From: Rhodococcus_G sp042879035
GTDB taxonomy: Bacteria; Actinomycetota; Actinomycetes; Mycobacteriales; Mycobacteriaceae
Direction of reading: 5' to 3'
Length of the DNA stretch: 64,000 nt
NCBI RefSeq assembly: GCF_042879035.1
Contig: NZ_JBIAOU010000011.1
Location: 1 to 64,000 of the forward strand
The position numbers and the translations under genes are program-made. Below, piece by piece: positions 24,588 to 33,046 of the stretch; the first letter of the stretch is position 1; each line of letters begins with the position of its first letter. Below the pieces are notes generated by a model. The model searched no databases, had not been told where the DNA came from, and worked only from the letters and a program-made list of their open reading frames with translations.

Positions 24588-25058
24588 ATGGCGCGCATGA
24601 CTGGATCCTGGCTCTCCGGCCCCTCGGCGGCACTTCCGCTCGACGACGACGGCACCAAGTACCGAGGTGAGCGGATCGGACTGCCCGAGACGGGGCCGGG
24701 TTCGCTGGTCGGTTCGGGTCGCCGCCTCGGCGCACTGATGCTCGACTGGCTGATGGCCGGCGGCGTGTCGATCCTCATCCTGGGCGGTGACGCACTCGAC
24801 AGCCGGCTGTCCAGCGTCATTCTGATGGTGTGGTTCGTCGTCGGTGTCGTGACCGTGACGCTGTTCTCGTTCACTCCCGGCCAGTACATCGTCGGGCTGC
24901 AGGTCGCGCGCATCGACAAGCCTGTCGGGGTGGGCATCGTCCGTGCGCTGGCCCGCCAGGTGCTGCTGGTGTTCATGGTTCCCCCGCTGATCACCGACAC
25001 CGACGGACGCGGCATGCACGACCGCGCCACCGGAACCGCGCTGGTCCGCTCCCGCTGA
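24588..25058 (+). CDS. RDD-family membrane protein (Rv2219A-like)
   Basis: 156 residues with the RDD signature at residues about 45-60 (GSGRRLGALMLDWLM) and two or three membrane segments (about 60-75, 80-102 and, weaker, 118-135), with the TPGQYIVGLQVAR motif between them. RDD proteins are small integral membrane proteins of uncertain, probably transport-related, function. ATG at 24588; an upstream open frame running across glnA1 is antisense noise. It diverges from glnA1 and shares the GlnR-box region, though no effect on this gene is implied. Confidence 0.88.
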   Translation: MARMTGSWLSGPSAALPLDDDGTKYRGERIGLPETGPGSLVGSGRRLGALMLDWLMAGGVSILILGGDALDSRLSSVILMVWFVVGVVTVTLFSFTPGQYIVGLQVARIDKPVGVGIVRALARQVLLVFMVPPLITDTDGRGMHDRATGTALVRSR

Positions 25059-25102
25059 CTCTCGGCTTGCCGCTCGAACGGGTCCGCGTCACCTCCCGAA
25101 TG

Positions 25103-25153
25103 GGCTGAAGGGGGCCTTCGTGCGGTTCAACCGCACGAAGGCCCCCTTCGGCC
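25103..25153. repeat. Long palindromic repeat, complete copy B
   Basis: Two 25-base arms (25103-25127 and 25129-25153), complementary except one T/G position, with GGTT-C-AACC at the tip. Left arm starts GGCTGAAGGGGGCCTTCGTG. It lies between the convergent RDD and DUF4191 genes and would terminate both. Confidence 0.85.
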
Positions 25154-25180
25154 GTTCAGGGGCGCTGGGGACGCTCCCGG

Positions 25181-25227
25181 GTGAAGGTGACCTTCATGCG
25201 GTCAGATCGCGCAAAGGGGACCTTCGG
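25181..25227. repeat. Degenerate copy of the palindromic repeat
   Basis: GTGAAGGTGACCTTCATGCG and, after 7 bases, CGCGCAAAGGGGACCTTCGG keep the CCTTC-TGCG and GCGCAAAGG features of copies A and B but pair imperfectly. It follows copy B by 27 bases. Confidence 0.5.
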
Positions 25228-25268
25228 CCCGTGAGGGGTACAGGGAACACGGGTGGCGGGGGGATGCC

Positions 25269-26024
25269 TCAGCGGCGGCGGATGGTGCGCTGGACACCCT
25301 TCATCTTCGCGCCGCCGGGGAGGGGGCCCTTCGGCATCGCCGGGCCGCCGCGGTTGCCGAGGGCGGACAGGCGGGACTCGATGGTGTCCATCCGCTTGGT
25401 GTCGATGTTGCGGGGGAGTTTGGTCAGGTACTTCTGCAGCTGCGCGAGCGGAACCTGGCCCTCGTCGTTGCCGACGACGATGTCGTAGATCGGGGTGTCG
25501 CCGACGAGTCGGGCGGTCTTCTTCTTCTCTTGTGCGAGTAGCGACTTCACGCGCTGAGGTGAGCCCTCCGCGACCAGGATGACACCCGGCCGGCCGATCA
25601 CCCGGTGCACCGCGTCGAGCTGGGTGGTGCCCGCGATCGTGTTCGTCACCCGCCAGGCGCCCTGCAGGTTGTCCAGCGCCCACGCCGCCGCGCCGGCCTG
25701 ACCGTCGGCCTTGCCGTACACCGTCCTCTGCACGCGGCGGCCGAAGATGACGAACGCGACCAGCACCCCGAGGAGGATGCCGACGGGCAGCAGGAACCAC
25801 TGGATGCCCCAGATCAGTCCGATCAGGAAGAGCACCACGGCGAGGCCGACGACGGCGCCGATCATCAGTGGCAGCAGCAGCTTGTCTTCCTTGCGCTGCA
25901 AGTTGAACGCCTGCCACAGCTGGCTGCGTCGTTCCTTCGATGCCTGCCTACGTGCCGCCTTCGCGGCGGCTTTCGCCTCTTTTGTCGCCTTGCCCGCTTT
26001 ACCGGACGTGCTGCCGTTCGCCAT
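25269..26024 (-). CDS. DUF4191 membrane protein (Rv2219-like)
   Basis: 251 residues. A Lys/Ala-rich N-terminus (about 5-45), two membrane segments (LLLPLMIGAVVGLAVVLFLI near 50-70 and a second near 77-97) and a cytosolic C-terminal domain (VYGKADGQAGAAAWALDNLQ) ending in a basic tail. The family is actinobacterial and unnamed by function. Position beside lipA is conserved with mycobacteria. It ends facing the RDD gene across the palindromic repeats. Confidence 0.9.
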   Translation of the reverse strand: MANGSTSGKAGKATKEAKAAAKAARRQASKERRSQLWQAFNLQRKEDKLLLPLMIGAVVGLAVVLFLIGLIWGIQWFLLPVGILLGVLVAFVIFGRRVQRTVYGKADGQAGAAAWALDNLQGAWRVTNTIAGTTQLDAVHRVIGRPGVILVAEGSPQRVKSLLAQEKKKTARLVGDTPIYDIVVGNDEGQVPLAQLQKYLTKLPRNIDTKRMDTIESRLSALGNRGGPAMPKGPLPGGAKMKGVQRTIRRR

Positions 26025-26110
26025 ACCTCACAGGATACGACCCGGGCCCGCGACCGATCGCACCCGACCAGCGGCGTCCGGTCGGGGCGACGGGTGACGG
26101 CGTGCGGCCC

Positions 26111-27148
26111 TCAGGCTCGGGCGAGGCGCGCGAGCAGCGAACCGGCCTCCTGCGAGGCGGTCCCCTCCTCGGCGAGGTGTGCCTGGCCGGCGGGGAGCGG
26201 GCGGCCGTGATGCGCCATGGCCTGCGCGTAGAGGCGTCCGGCGCGGTAGGAGGAACGGACCAGCGGCCCGGCCATGACACCGGCGAAGCCGAGTTCGGTG
26301 GCGAACTCGGAGTGCTCGACGAACTCCTCGGGCTTGACCCACCGCTCGACCGGATGGTGCCGCGGCGACGGGCGCAGGTACTGGGTGATGGTGATGATGT
26401 CGCAGCCGGCGCTGTGCAGGTCGACCATCGCCTCGCGCACCTCGTCGGGGGTTTCGCCCATGCCGAGGATCAGGTTGGACTTGGTGACGAGCCCGAAGTC
26501 GCGGGCGGCGGTGATCACCTCGAGGGAGCGCTCGTAGCGGAACGCGGGTCGGATCCGCTTGAAGATCCGCGGCACCGTCTCGAGGTTGTGCGCGAGGACC
26601 TCGGGGCGGGCGTCGAACACCTCGGCGAGCAGGTCGGGCTTGGCGTGGAAGTCGGGGATGAGGTTCTCGACGCCGGTGGTGGGGTTCAGTGCGTGGATCT
26701 GGCGGACGGTCTCGGCGTAGAGCCAGGCGCCCTCGTCGGGCAGGTCGTCGCGGGCGACTCCGGTGATGGTGGAGTAGCGCAGGCCCATCGAGCGGACGGA
26801 CTCGGCGACGCGGCGCGGTTCGTCGCGGTCGAGGTCGGCGGGTTTGCCGGTGTCGATCTGGCAGAAGTCGCAGCGGCGGGTGCACTGGTCGCCGCCGATG
26901 AGGAAGGTGGCCTCGCGGTCCTCCCAGCATTCGTAGATGTTGGGACAGCCGGCCTCCTCGCACACCGTGTGCAGGCCCTCGGACTTGACCAGCGTCTTGA
27001 GCTCGGAGTACTCCGGGCCCATCTTCGCGCGGGTCTTGATCCAGTTCGGTTTGCGCTCGATCGGGGTCTCGGCGTTGCGGACCTCGATGCGGAGCAGTTT
27101 GCGCCCTTGTGGGGCGGCTGCGGGTGAGTTCTCGGATGCCACAGTCAC
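26111..27148 (-). CDS. lipA: Lipoyl synthase
   Basis: 345 residues. A radical S-adenosylmethionine enzyme that inserts two sulfurs into protein-bound octanoate. The auxiliary cluster motif CEEAGCPNIYEC and the radical SAM motif CTRRCDFCQ are both present, plus the C-terminal RSSYRAG that holds the serine ligand of the auxiliary cluster. GTG start. It follows lipB by 38 bases on the same strand, so the two form a lipoylation operon; the client protein, the E2 subunit gene, lies 2 kb upstream on the same strand. Confidence 0.96.
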   Translation of the reverse strand: MTVASENSPAAAPQGRKLLRIEVRNAETPIERKPNWIKTRAKMGPEYSELKTLVKSEGLHTVCEEAGCPNIYECWEDREATFLIGGDQCTRRCDFCQIDTGKPADLDRDEPRRVAESVRSMGLRYSTITGVARDDLPDEGAWLYAETVRQIHALNPTTGVENLIPDFHAKPDLLAEVFDARPEVLAHNLETVPRIFKRIRPAFRYERSLEVITAARDFGLVTKSNLILGMGETPDEVREAMVDLHSAGCDIITITQYLRPSPRHHPVERWVKPEEFVEHSEFATELGFAGVMAGPLVRSSYRAGRLYAQAMAHHGRPLPAGQAHLAEEGTASQEAGSLLARLARA

Positions 27149-27186
27149 GGGTGCGATGCTACGCCCGGGCCGGAATCGGGCAGCGC

Positions 27187-27954
27187 TCAGCCGAACCTGT
27201 GCGTGGTGAACGCCGGCTGCGCCGTCGCCGTCGCGGTCTCGAACGTGACCCGCTCGATGTCGTGGTCGGCGACCGGCAGTGTGCCCTCGAGCGCGTCGGT
27301 GACGGCGGAGGCGACCGCGGGGATGACATCGGCGACGGTGACCGTTCGACCCAGCTCACCCGACAGCGACGCGACGCCGGCGTCGGTGATGCCGCACGGG
27401 ACGATGTCGTCGAATCGGTCGAGCAGCGCATCGCAGTTGAGCGCGAATCCGTGCAGCGCCACGCCACGCTGGACCCGCACACCGATCGCGGCGACCTTGC
27501 GCTCCGGCAGCCACACGCCGCCGCGAAGGCCGGCGGGCAGCCACACCCCGGAGCGGCCGTCGACGCGACCGCAGTCGAGCCCGAGGTCCGTGCACACCGC
27601 GATCAACGCCTCCTCGATGCGGCGCACGTAGTTCACCACGTCGACCGGCTCGGCGAGTTTGACGACGGGGTAGCCGACCAGTTGACCGGGCCCGTGCCAG
27701 GTGATCTTGCCGCCGCGGTCGACGTCGATCACCGGGGTGCCGTCGGTGGGGCGGTCCTCCGGTTGGGTGCGCCGGCCCGCCGTGTACACCGACGGATGTT
27801 CGAGCAGCAGCAGGGTGTCGCGTCCGCGGTTCTCGGCACGGTCCGCGGCGAGCGCACGCTGCAGCTCCCACGCCTCCGTGTAGTCGACGAGTCCGATCTC
27901 GCGGACGTCGAGCGGCTCGGAACCGAAGCGGGCGGAGGCGGTGGTGCTGCTCAT
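27187..27954 (-). CDS. lipB: Octanoyltransferase
   Basis: 255 residues. Transfers octanoate from acyl carrier protein to the lipoyl domain. Motifs: HPSVYTAGRRTQPED, RGGKITWHGPGQLVGYP, the catalytic Lys in ERKVAAIGVRV and Cys in PCGITDAGVASL. ATG at 27954; the GTG three codons upstream is less likely because GGA precedes the ATG. Same-strand neighbours are the epimerase gene (35 bases upstream) and lipA (38 bases downstream). Confidence 0.95.
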   Translation of the reverse strand: MSSTTASARFGSEPLDVREIGLVDYTEAWELQRALAADRAENRGRDTLLLLEHPSVYTAGRRTQPEDRPTDGTPVIDVDRGGKITWHGPGQLVGYPVVKLAEPVDVVNYVRRIEEALIAVCTDLGLDCGRVDGRSGVWLPAGLRGGVWLPERKVAAIGVRVQRGVALHGFALNCDALLDRFDDIVPCGITDAGVASLSGELGRTVTVADVIPAVASAVTDALEGTLPVADHDIERVTFETATATAQPAFTTHRFG

Positions 27955-27989
27955 TCCGCACACGTTACGCCCGCCGACCTCGGGCGGTG

Positions 27990-28880
27990 TCAGTCGGCCG
28001 TGGCCGCGGCCAGGGCGGCGCCGATCGTGCTGTGCCGGAAGGTGAATCCGGCGGTTTCGAGTGCCACCGGCAGGACCCGCTGTCCGTGCAGGACGGCGTC
28101 CTCGGCGAATTCACCGATCAGGGTGCGCAGCGCGAAGCCGGGAACGATCCACGGCGTCGGTCGGTGGAGTGCCTCGCCGAGGGCGGTGGTGAACGCGGCG
28201 TTCGTCACCGGTGACGGTCCGGTCGCGTTGACGGGACCGTCGAGCGTCTGCGATGTCAGCGCGAACGTGATGGCGCGCAGTTCGTCCTCGAGGGAGATCC
28301 ACGACATGTACTGCCTGCCGCTGCCCAGTCTGCCACCGAGGCCGAGCGCGAACAGGGGCCGCAGACGGCCGAGCAGACCACCGCGCGGCGCCAGGACGTT
28401 GCCGCTGCGCAGCAGCACCACCCGGGTGGACGCGGTGCGGGCGGGGGCGGCGGCGTGCTCCCACTCCCGACACAGATCCGCGAGGAAACCCGTTCCGGCG
28501 GAAGCGGATTCGTCGACGGCGCGGTCGCCGGTGTCGCCGTAGAAGCCGACGGCGCTGGCGTTGACCAGGACCGGTACCGAGTGCTCGGCGACCGCGCGGG
28601 CGAGGACGTCGGTCGGCCCGATGCGGCTGTCGCGCAGCAACTGTTTGAACGCGCCGGACCAGCGGGAGTCGCCGATGCCCGCCCCGCACAGGTTCACCAC
28701 GGCGTCGACGCCCTCGAGTGCCCGGGAGTCGAGCACGCCCTCCTGGGGGGACCAGCGGAACTCGTCGCGTCCGGCGACCTGCCTGCGAACCAGCCTGCGT
28801 ACCTCGTGTCCCTTCCCGCGCAGCGAGGCCACCAGGGCGGTCCCGATCAGTCCGGACGATCCCGCGACCGTCACCTTCAT
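27990..28880 (-). CDS. TIGR01777 family NAD(P)-binding epimerase (YfcH/SulA-like)
   Basis: 296 residues of an extended short-chain dehydrogenase: MKVTVAGSSGLIGTALVASL (Rossmann loop GSSGLIG), VVNLCGAG, SAVGFYGDTG (the Tyr region) and a C-terminal DUF1731 (PWIVPGFALRTLIGEFAEDAVLHGQRVLP). Function is not firmly known; family members are linked to cell division in name only. ATG at 28880 has AGGAGG 7 bases upstream, which decides the start. Between lipB and the E2 gene, same strand. Confidence 0.9.
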   Translation of the reverse strand: MKVTVAGSSGLIGTALVASLRGKGHEVRRLVRRQVAGRDEFRWSPQEGVLDSRALEGVDAVVNLCGAGIGDSRWSGAFKQLLRDSRIGPTDVLARAVAEHSVPVLVNASAVGFYGDTGDRAVDESASAGTGFLADLCREWEHAAAPARTASTRVVLLRSGNVLAPRGGLLGRLRPLFALGLGGRLGSGRQYMSWISLEDELRAITFALTSQTLDGPVNATGPSPVTNAAFTTALGEALHRPTPWIVPGFALRTLIGEFAEDAVLHGQRVLPVALETAGFTFRHSTIGAALAAATAD

Positions 28881-28926
28881 TGGTTCGCCTCCTGGTGTCG
28901 ACGGCCGCTCTGCTTGCCACACGGAG

Positions 28927-28958
28927 CGGGGGCACCACCGAATGCGATGGTGCCCCCG
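28927..28958 (-). terminator. Hairpin after the E2 gene
   Basis: CGGGGGCACCA (28927-28937) pairs with TGGTGCCCCCG (28948-28958). It sits 23 bases beyond the dlaT/sucB stop on the minus strand and ahead of the epimerase ribosome site. Confidence 0.55.
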
Positions 28959-28980
28959 ACTCTCAGCGGCTCTGGGTGGG

Positions 28981-30702
28981 CTACAGCCCGAGATCGGCCT
29001 CGAATGCCGCTTCCTCGAGTCGCTGCTTGATCGTGGTCAGGAACCGACCGGCGTCGGCGCCGTCGACCAGGCGGTGGTCGTAGGTGAGCGGCAGGTAGCA
29101 CATCGACCGGACGCCGATGGACTCGTTGCCGTTGTCGTCGGTCACCACGGTCGGGCGCTTGACGATCGCACCGGTGCCGAGCATGGCGGCCTGCGGCGGC
29201 ACCAGGATCGGGGTGTCGAACAGGGCACCCTGGCTGCCGATGTTGGTGATCGTGAACGTGCCACCGGCCAGCTCGTCCGGCTTGAGGCCACCGGAGCGGG
29301 CGCGCTTGGCGATGTCCGCGATGGCCCGGGCCAGACCGGCGAGCGAGAGGTCACCGGCGTTGTGGATCACCGGCGAGAGCAGGCCCTGCTCGGTGTCCAC
29401 GGCGATGCCGAGGTGCACGGCCGCGTGGTAGGTGATCTCCTTGGCGTCCTCGTTGTAGCTGGCGTTGACGTTCGGGTGCGCCCCGAGCGCCTCGACCACG
29501 GCCTTGGCGAAGAACGGCAGGAACGTGAGGTTGACGCCCTCGCGCTCGGCGAAGCCGGTCTTGGCCTGCGAACGCAGCGCCGCGACCTTGGTGACGTCGA
29601 CCTCGAAGGTCTGGGTCAGCTGCGCGGTGGTCTGCAGCGACTCCCGGGTCTTCGTCGCCGTGATCTGGCGGATCCGGTTGACCTTCTGGGTGGTCCCGCG
29701 CAGGTGTGCGAGCTCGGGACGGACACCGGCCGGAGCCTTCGCCGCGGGTGCGGCGGCAGCCGGGGCGGCCGGGGCGGCTGCGGCGGGGGCCTTCTTGGCC
29801 TCGGCGGCGGCGAGCACGTCCTGCTTGCGGATGCGGCCACCGACACCGGTGCCGGTGACGGACGCGAGGTCGACACCGTTCTCGGTGGCGAGCTTGCGGA
29901 CCAACGGGGTCACGTACGGAGTGCCGTCGGTGCTCGGTGCGGCAGGTGCGGGCGCAGCTGCCGCGGGGGCGGGGGCCGATGCCGGAGCGGGTGTCGGCGC
30001 GGGGGCCGGTGCCGGAGCGGGTGCGGGGGCCGGTGCCGGAGCTGCCGCCGGGGCCGGAGGCGCCGGGGGAGCGGGCGGCGCGGCCGGCGCGGGTGCGGGG
30101 GCGCCGGAACCGATGACGGCGAGCTGCGCGCCGACGGCGATGGTGTCGTCCTCCTGCGCGTTGATCTCGAGCAACGTGCCGGCGACGGGGGACGGGATCT
30201 CGGTGTCGACCTTGTCGGTGGACACCTCGAGGAGCGGTTCGTCGACTGCGACCGCGTCACCGACGGCCTTGAGCCAGCGGGTGACGGTGCCCTCGGTGAC
30301 GGACTCGCCCAGTTCGGGCATCGTGACCGGGGTGCCGGACGCCGGTGCGGCCGGGGCGGCGGGAGCCGGAGCGGCGGGGGCCTGGGCCGCAGGTGCGGGG
30401 GCGGGGGCGGCGGGCTCGGCGGCCGGGGCGGCCGGAGCGGCGGGTGCGGGTGCGGGAGCCTCGTCGGCACCGCCGATGATGCCGAGCTCTCCGCCGATCT
30501 CGACCGTCTCGTCCTCCTGGGCGACGATCTTGGTGAGAACGCCGGCGGCCGGAGAGGGGATCTCGGTGTCGACCTTGTCTGTGGAGACCTCGAGCAGGGG
30601 CTCGTCGACTTCTACCGTGTCTCCCTCCTGCTTGAGCCACCTAGTGACGGTTCCCTCGGTGACGCTTTCACCAAGAGCCGGCATCTGGACGGAGAAGGCC
30701 AT
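28981..30702 (-). CDS. sucB: Dihydrolipoamide acyltransferase (E2), two lipoyl domains
   Basis: 573 residues. Order: lipoyl domain 1 (1-75, STDKVDTEIPSPAAG with the modified Lys), Ala/Pro linker, lipoyl domain 2 (about 120-195, same motif), a long Ala/Pro linker, peripheral-subunit-binding domain (VTPLVRKLATENGVDLASVT, about 262-295), linker, and the catalytic domain to the end with GSQGALFDTPI and the active-site YDHRLVDGAD. In mycobacteria the homologue (Rv2215, DlaT) serves the pyruvate and oxoglutarate dehydrogenase complexes and antioxidant defence. It needs the products of lipA and lipB downstream. A 716-codon antisense frame comes from the repetitive linkers. Confidence 0.93.
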   Translation of the reverse strand: MAFSVQMPALGESVTEGTVTRWLKQEGDTVEVDEPLLEVSTDKVDTEIPSPAAGVLTKIVAQEDETVEIGGELGIIGGADEAPAPAPAAPAAPAAEPAAPAPAPAAQAPAAPAPAAPAAPASGTPVTMPELGESVTEGTVTRWLKAVGDAVAVDEPLLEVSTDKVDTEIPSPVAGTLLEINAQEDDTIAVGAQLAVIGSGAPAPAPAAPPAPPAPPAPAAAPAPAPAPAPAPAPAPTPAPASAPAPAAAAPAPAAPSTDGTPYVTPLVRKLATENGVDLASVTGTGVGGRIRKQDVLAAAEAKKAPAAAAPAAPAAAAPAAKAPAGVRPELAHLRGTTQKVNRIRQITATKTRESLQTTAQLTQTFEVDVTKVAALRSQAKTGFAEREGVNLTFLPFFAKAVVEALGAHPNVNASYNEDAKEITYHAAVHLGIAVDTEQGLLSPVIHNAGDLSLAGLARAIADIAKRARSGGLKPDELAGGTFTITNIGSQGALFDTPILVPPQAAMLGTGAIVKRPTVVTDDNGNESIGVRSMCYLPLTYDHRLVDGADAGRFLTTIKQRLEEAAFEADLGL

Positions 30703-30983
30703 TTCTGTTGACTCCTCGACAGTTGTGATTCGGGTTGTTGAGTTGGTCGACTTGTGGTCGATTCATTCTGCAATACAGTGCTGTCGCGGGGTCGGATGCG
30801 GTTGGGAACGAACCCTCGAGCCGGTGGCCTCGCGGCGGTGCCTGCTCATCCTTCCATTGATCACTTCGGGCTGTCCGCCGAGGGGCCGGTCGCGGCCACT
30901 CACCAACCTCTCAGCATTTCCTGGCACACTGCCAGTTCTCGGGTCTCGAATGCGGTGTGGAACGGGTTGAGGAGGCGAGGGCG
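30703..30983. other. Intergenic gap between divergent sucB and the 112-residue protein gene
   Basis: This 281-base gap should hold both promoters. It is AT-richer near the sucB start (about 30710-30780), fitting a promoter, but I see no clear operator, riboswitch or ORF with a ribosome site. Confidence 0.4.
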
Positions 30984-31322
30984 ATGGGGCTGCGCGGGTG
31001 GTTCTCCAGGGGCTCGGCGCGTCAACGTGGCGGACGCACGAGCGGCGCCGATGCCCGGTACCTCGCGGACTGGGCGCGCAGTCACGTCGGTGTCGAGGCC
31101 TTCGTCGAGCCAAGGACCACTGTCACCCCGGTGACGGTGGTGCTCGTCGCCGCCGACGGCGAGTGGACGCGTCGCGCGGTCGGCGGCGAACGCGGCGCAC
31201 GCAAACTCGGTGAGGACCTGCGCATCCCGGTGTACGACGTGCGCAAGACCGGCTATCCGCAGCGCATGCGCGACCACGACGCGCGGCAGCGGATCCTGCG
31301 CAAGCGGGCCCGCGAGGCCTGA
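30984..31322 (+). CDS. Basic small protein of unknown function (often called oxidoreductase)
   Basis: 112 residues. The ATG at 30984 is preceded by GAGGAGG, and the frame ends at 31322. The sequence (YLADWARSHVGVEAFVEPRT, VTVVLVAADGEWTRRAVGGE, then YDVRKTGYPQRMRDHDAR) is strand-helix and Arg-rich, with no cysteine and no nucleotide-binding loop, so the common label of oxidoreductase has no support. Homologues occupy the same place in related actinobacteria as far as I recall. Probably cytosolic. Confidence 0.75.
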   Translation: MGLRGWFSRGSARQRGGRTSGADARYLADWARSHVGVEAFVEPRTTVTPVTVVLVAADGEWTRRAVGGERGARKLGEDLRIPVYDVRKTGYPQRMRDHDARQRILRKRAREA

Positions 31323-31334
31323 GCGACAGCGCAG

Positions 31335-31382
31335 GCTGGTGCGCGCCTCACGGGTCGGGGGACCCGCGAAGCGCGCACCAGC
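31335..31382. terminator. Compound hairpin between convergent genes
   Basis: GCTGGTGCGCGC (31335-31346) pairs with GCGCGCACCAGC (31371-31382), and CGGGTC/GACCCG (31351-31356, 31361-31366) forms an inner stem. It separates the 112-residue protein gene from pepB. Confidence 0.7.
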
Positions 31383-31391
31383 ACACAGCGC

Positions 31392-32903
31392 CTATCCGTT
31401 GGCGGCGATGTCCTCGAGGACCGAGATCATGGTGCGGACCGGGACCCCGGTTCCGCCCTTCGGGGTGTAGCCGAACGGGCCGCCGGTGTTGTAGGCCGGG
31501 CCGGCGACGTCGATGTGCGCCCACTCGACGCCGTCGGCGACGAACTCCTTCAGGTACACCGCGGCGGCGAGCATGCCGCCCCACCGGTGGTTGGTGACGT
31601 TCGTCAGGTCGGCGACCTTCGAGTTCAGGTCTGCGCGCAGTTCCTTCGGCAGCGGCATCGCCCACGCGTTCTCGCCGATCTCCTGCGAGATCCGGGCCAC
31701 GCGGTCGCGGAACTCGTCGGTGCCCATCACGCCGGGCGTGCGGGTACCGAGCGCCACCAGCTGTGCGCCGGTCAGCGTCGCGGTGTCGATCAGGTAGTCC
31801 GGTTTCTGTTCGCAGGCCTTGACGATCGCGTCCGCGAGGACGAGACGACCCTCGGCGTCGGTGTTGACGACCTCGACGGTGGTGCCGCCGTACTGGGTCA
31901 GCACGTCGCCGGGACGCTGCGCCGTCGCGGACGGCATGTTCTCGGCCATCGGCGCGTACGCGTCGACGCCGACCTTCAGCCCGAGCTTCGCCGCGAGCAC
32001 CGCGGTGGCGATGACGGCGGCGGCGCCGCCCATGTCGGAGGTCATGTTCTCCATCCCGGCGGCGGGCTTGATCGAGATGCCACCGGTGTCGAAGGTGATG
32101 CCCTTGCCGACGAGCGCGACCTTCTTCGCGCCGCGGCCACCCGCGTGGGTGAGCCGCACCAGTCGGGGGCCGCGCGACGAGCCCTTGCCGACCCCGACGA
32201 TGCCGCCGAATCCGCCCTTCTCGAGTGCCTTCTCGTCGAGGATCTCCACCTTCAGGCCGGCCGCCGTGCCGAGCGCCTTGGCGCGGGCCGCGAACTCCTC
32301 GGGATAGAGGTGGCTCGGCGGGGTGTTGACGAATTCGCGGGCCACCGCGACGGCTTCGGCGATCGCCGCCGAACGGGCCAGCTCGTTCTTGGCCGCAGCG
32401 GTGCGGGGCGCCGCGACCAGCAGTTCGACGCGACCGAGGGGCTGGCTCTTCTCACCCGGCGCGGACTTCGACTTGAACTCGGTGAACGTGTACGCGCCGA
32501 GGAAGAAGCCCTCCGCGGCGGCGCCCAGGTCGAGGGCGGACAGAGTGGTCGCGGCGACGGCGGTGCCGGTCAGTGCGCGGGCCGCGGCGCCGGCGGACGC
32601 GCGGACCTGCTCGGCGTCCACCGCGTCCGGGGCACCGAGTCCGACCGCGACGATGCTCGTCACCGGCAGTCCGGACGGTGCCGGGATGCGGGTGACCTCC
32701 TCGGCCTTGCCGCTCGCGCCGACCGCGACGAGTCCGGCGAGCACGGCCTCGGCGGTCGCGTCGTCGAGCGCGTCGCCGACCGACGCCTCGGGTCCGTCGG
32801 GGCCGGTGGTCAGGCCGATGACGAGGACGTCGACGCGCTTGGCGACCGATCCCGCGAGAACGAGCTCGGGACCGAGCGGGGAATCGGACTTGGCAGGGCT
32901 CAC
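31392..32903 (-). CDS. pepA: Leucyl aminopeptidase (M17)
   Basis: 503 residues. Removes N-terminal residues from peptides using two zinc or manganese ions. The C-terminal catalytic domain has VGKGITFDTGGISIKPA (metal Lys/Asp), NMPSATAQRPGDVL, the M17 signature NTDAEGRLVLAD and ATLTGAQLVALG; the N-terminal domain (1-170) is the usual variable regulatory part. GTG at 32903 follows AGGAGGAG, a better start than the longer frame to 32996. In M. tuberculosis this is pepB (Rv2213). Divergent from gcvT across 143 bases. Confidence 0.93.
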   Translation of the reverse strand: MSPAKSDSPLGPELVLAGSVAKRVDVLVIGLTTGPDGPEASVGDALDDATAEAVLAGLVAVGASGKAEEVTRIPAPSGLPVTSIVAVGLGAPDAVDAEQVRASAGAAARALTGTAVAATTLSALDLGAAAEGFFLGAYTFTEFKSKSAPGEKSQPLGRVELLVAAPRTAAAKNELARSAAIAEAVAVAREFVNTPPSHLYPEEFAARAKALGTAAGLKVEILDEKALEKGGFGGIVGVGKGSSRGPRLVRLTHAGGRGAKKVALVGKGITFDTGGISIKPAAGMENMTSDMGGAAAVIATAVLAAKLGLKVGVDAYAPMAENMPSATAQRPGDVLTQYGGTTVEVVNTDAEGRLVLADAIVKACEQKPDYLIDTATLTGAQLVALGTRTPGVMGTDEFRDRVARISQEIGENAWAMPLPKELRADLNSKVADLTNVTNHRWGGMLAAAVYLKEFVADGVEWAHIDVAGPAYNTGGPFGYTPKGGTGVPVRTMISVLEDIAANG

Positions 32904-33046
32904 AGGTGTACTCCTCCTGAAGTGACGGTGATCTGTTGCACGCAACTGTAGTTCGGGTCGAGGGCGGCGGCGGGGCGTGTGCGCAGCGAGGTCCACCGGC
33001 CGGACGGCCGGGGCCCACGCGGGCGGGTCGGCTAGCGTGGTGTCCC

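Noticed and set aside
28561..30711. 716-codon open frame antisense to the E2 gene, rich in Gly and Arg
   Set aside because: It mirrors the Ala/Pro-rich linkers of the E2 protein and begins inside the epimerase gene. No ribosome site or domain.
32904..33046. Glycine riboswitch ahead of gcvT
   Set aside because: No tandem glycine aptamer features in the 143-base gap; the sequence is GC-rich and featureless.
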